Shown here piece by piece: positions 40,590 through 40,675 of a stretch of 40,675 nucleotides of DNA (the first letter of the stretch is position 1; every line of letters begins with the position of its first letter). The notes below the pieces were generated by a model. The model saw only the letters and a list, made by a program, of their open reading frames with translations, ran no database searches and had not been told where the DNA came from. Source of the DNA: Bacillota bacterium (GTDB lineage Bacteria; Bacillota_I; Bacilli_A; RF39; UBA660); assembly GCA_015059375.1 (NCBI GenBank), contig SVAN01000009.1:1-40675 (forward strand), read 5' to 3'. The position numbers and the translations under genes were made by a program.

Positions 40590-40675
40590 GCCTAAAAGGC
40601 TCATCTATTGGCCTCCACTTAAGTGGCCTTTGCAACTGCCAGAAGCATCTATTACTCGCTACCCTTTAAAAGGGT
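40590..40675. repeat. Cluster of short palindromes, possible end of a mobile element
   Basis: Three palindromes follow the hairpin at 40559: GCCTAAAAGGC (40590-40600), CCACTTAAGTGG (40615-40626) and ACCCTTTAAAAGGGT (40661-40675, reaching the window edge). Such subterminal hairpins are typical of IS200/IS605-type ends or of TnpB-linked omega RNA. No transposase is visible because the window ends. This is inference from shape. Confidence 0.35.

Overview
The window is a gene-dense stretch of a low-G+C (roughly one third G+C by eye) bacterial chromosome, most consistent with the Bacillota, class Bacilli, probably an uncultured anaerobic lineage near the Erysipelotrichia/Mollicutes border. Pointers are the AT-rich sequence, purine-rich AGGAGG ribosome sites, L10-leader and T-box RNAs, GerQ-, YitT-, SipW- and WalJ-type genes, and a rubrerythrin. 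TGA is used as a true stop in overlapping gene pairs (ftsX/M23 peptidase and MBL/rlmH), so the standard bacterial code applies. The lineage is inference. No tRNA, rRNA, CRISPR array or intact transposase was seen, and no gene-free gap exceeds about 300 bases.

Layout. Positions 1-6462 (minus strand) hold translation genes: rplK-rplA, then rplJ-rplL behind an L10 leader, then rpsL-rpsG-fusA and the first codons of tuf. rpoB and rpoC, usually found between rplL and rpsL in Bacilli, are absent; two small membrane/pilin-like genes sit there instead. Positions 6558-9714 hold an Ig-like surface protein, an apparently autoregulated TetR plus thioredoxin-like pair, and a TtcA-like thiolase. Positions 9719-13345 are pheST behind a T-box, followed by rubrerythrin and a divergent SDF-family symporter.

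Positions 15202-18226 hold an operon for a membrane-anchored Asp/Asn-rich, calcium-binding-type repeat protein, a SipW-type signal peptidase and a DUF1292-like protein. Positions 18230-21796 hold ftsE-ftsX-M23 peptidase (the division-hydrolase activation module) and a lipoprotein. Positions 21859-30494 are the most unusual part: acpS on the plus strand and, on the minus strand, FkbH-like enzyme, acyl carrier protein, Ig-SGNH protein, DUF4358 lipoprotein, MBOAT acyltransferase, DHHW/AlgX-like protein, small DUF4870-like protein, then a second Ig-SGNH plus DUF4870-like pair. Together these look like an acyl-transfer machine for a surface polymer, laid out like Dlt (carrier protein, MBOAT, SGNH-like proteins) but with an FkbH enzyme in place of the DltA ligase.

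Positions 30520-34176 hold YitT, a GerQ-like spore-coat protein, a SpoVB/MurJ-like flippase and a LemA-like protein. Positions 34180-40525 form one tight seven-gene minus-strand operon: rplI, dnaB, LysM-G5-M23 endopeptidase, WalJ-like MBL protein, rlmH, an MFS permease and ung. The last 120 bases carry four consecutive palindromes that could be the end of a mobile element cut by the window edge.
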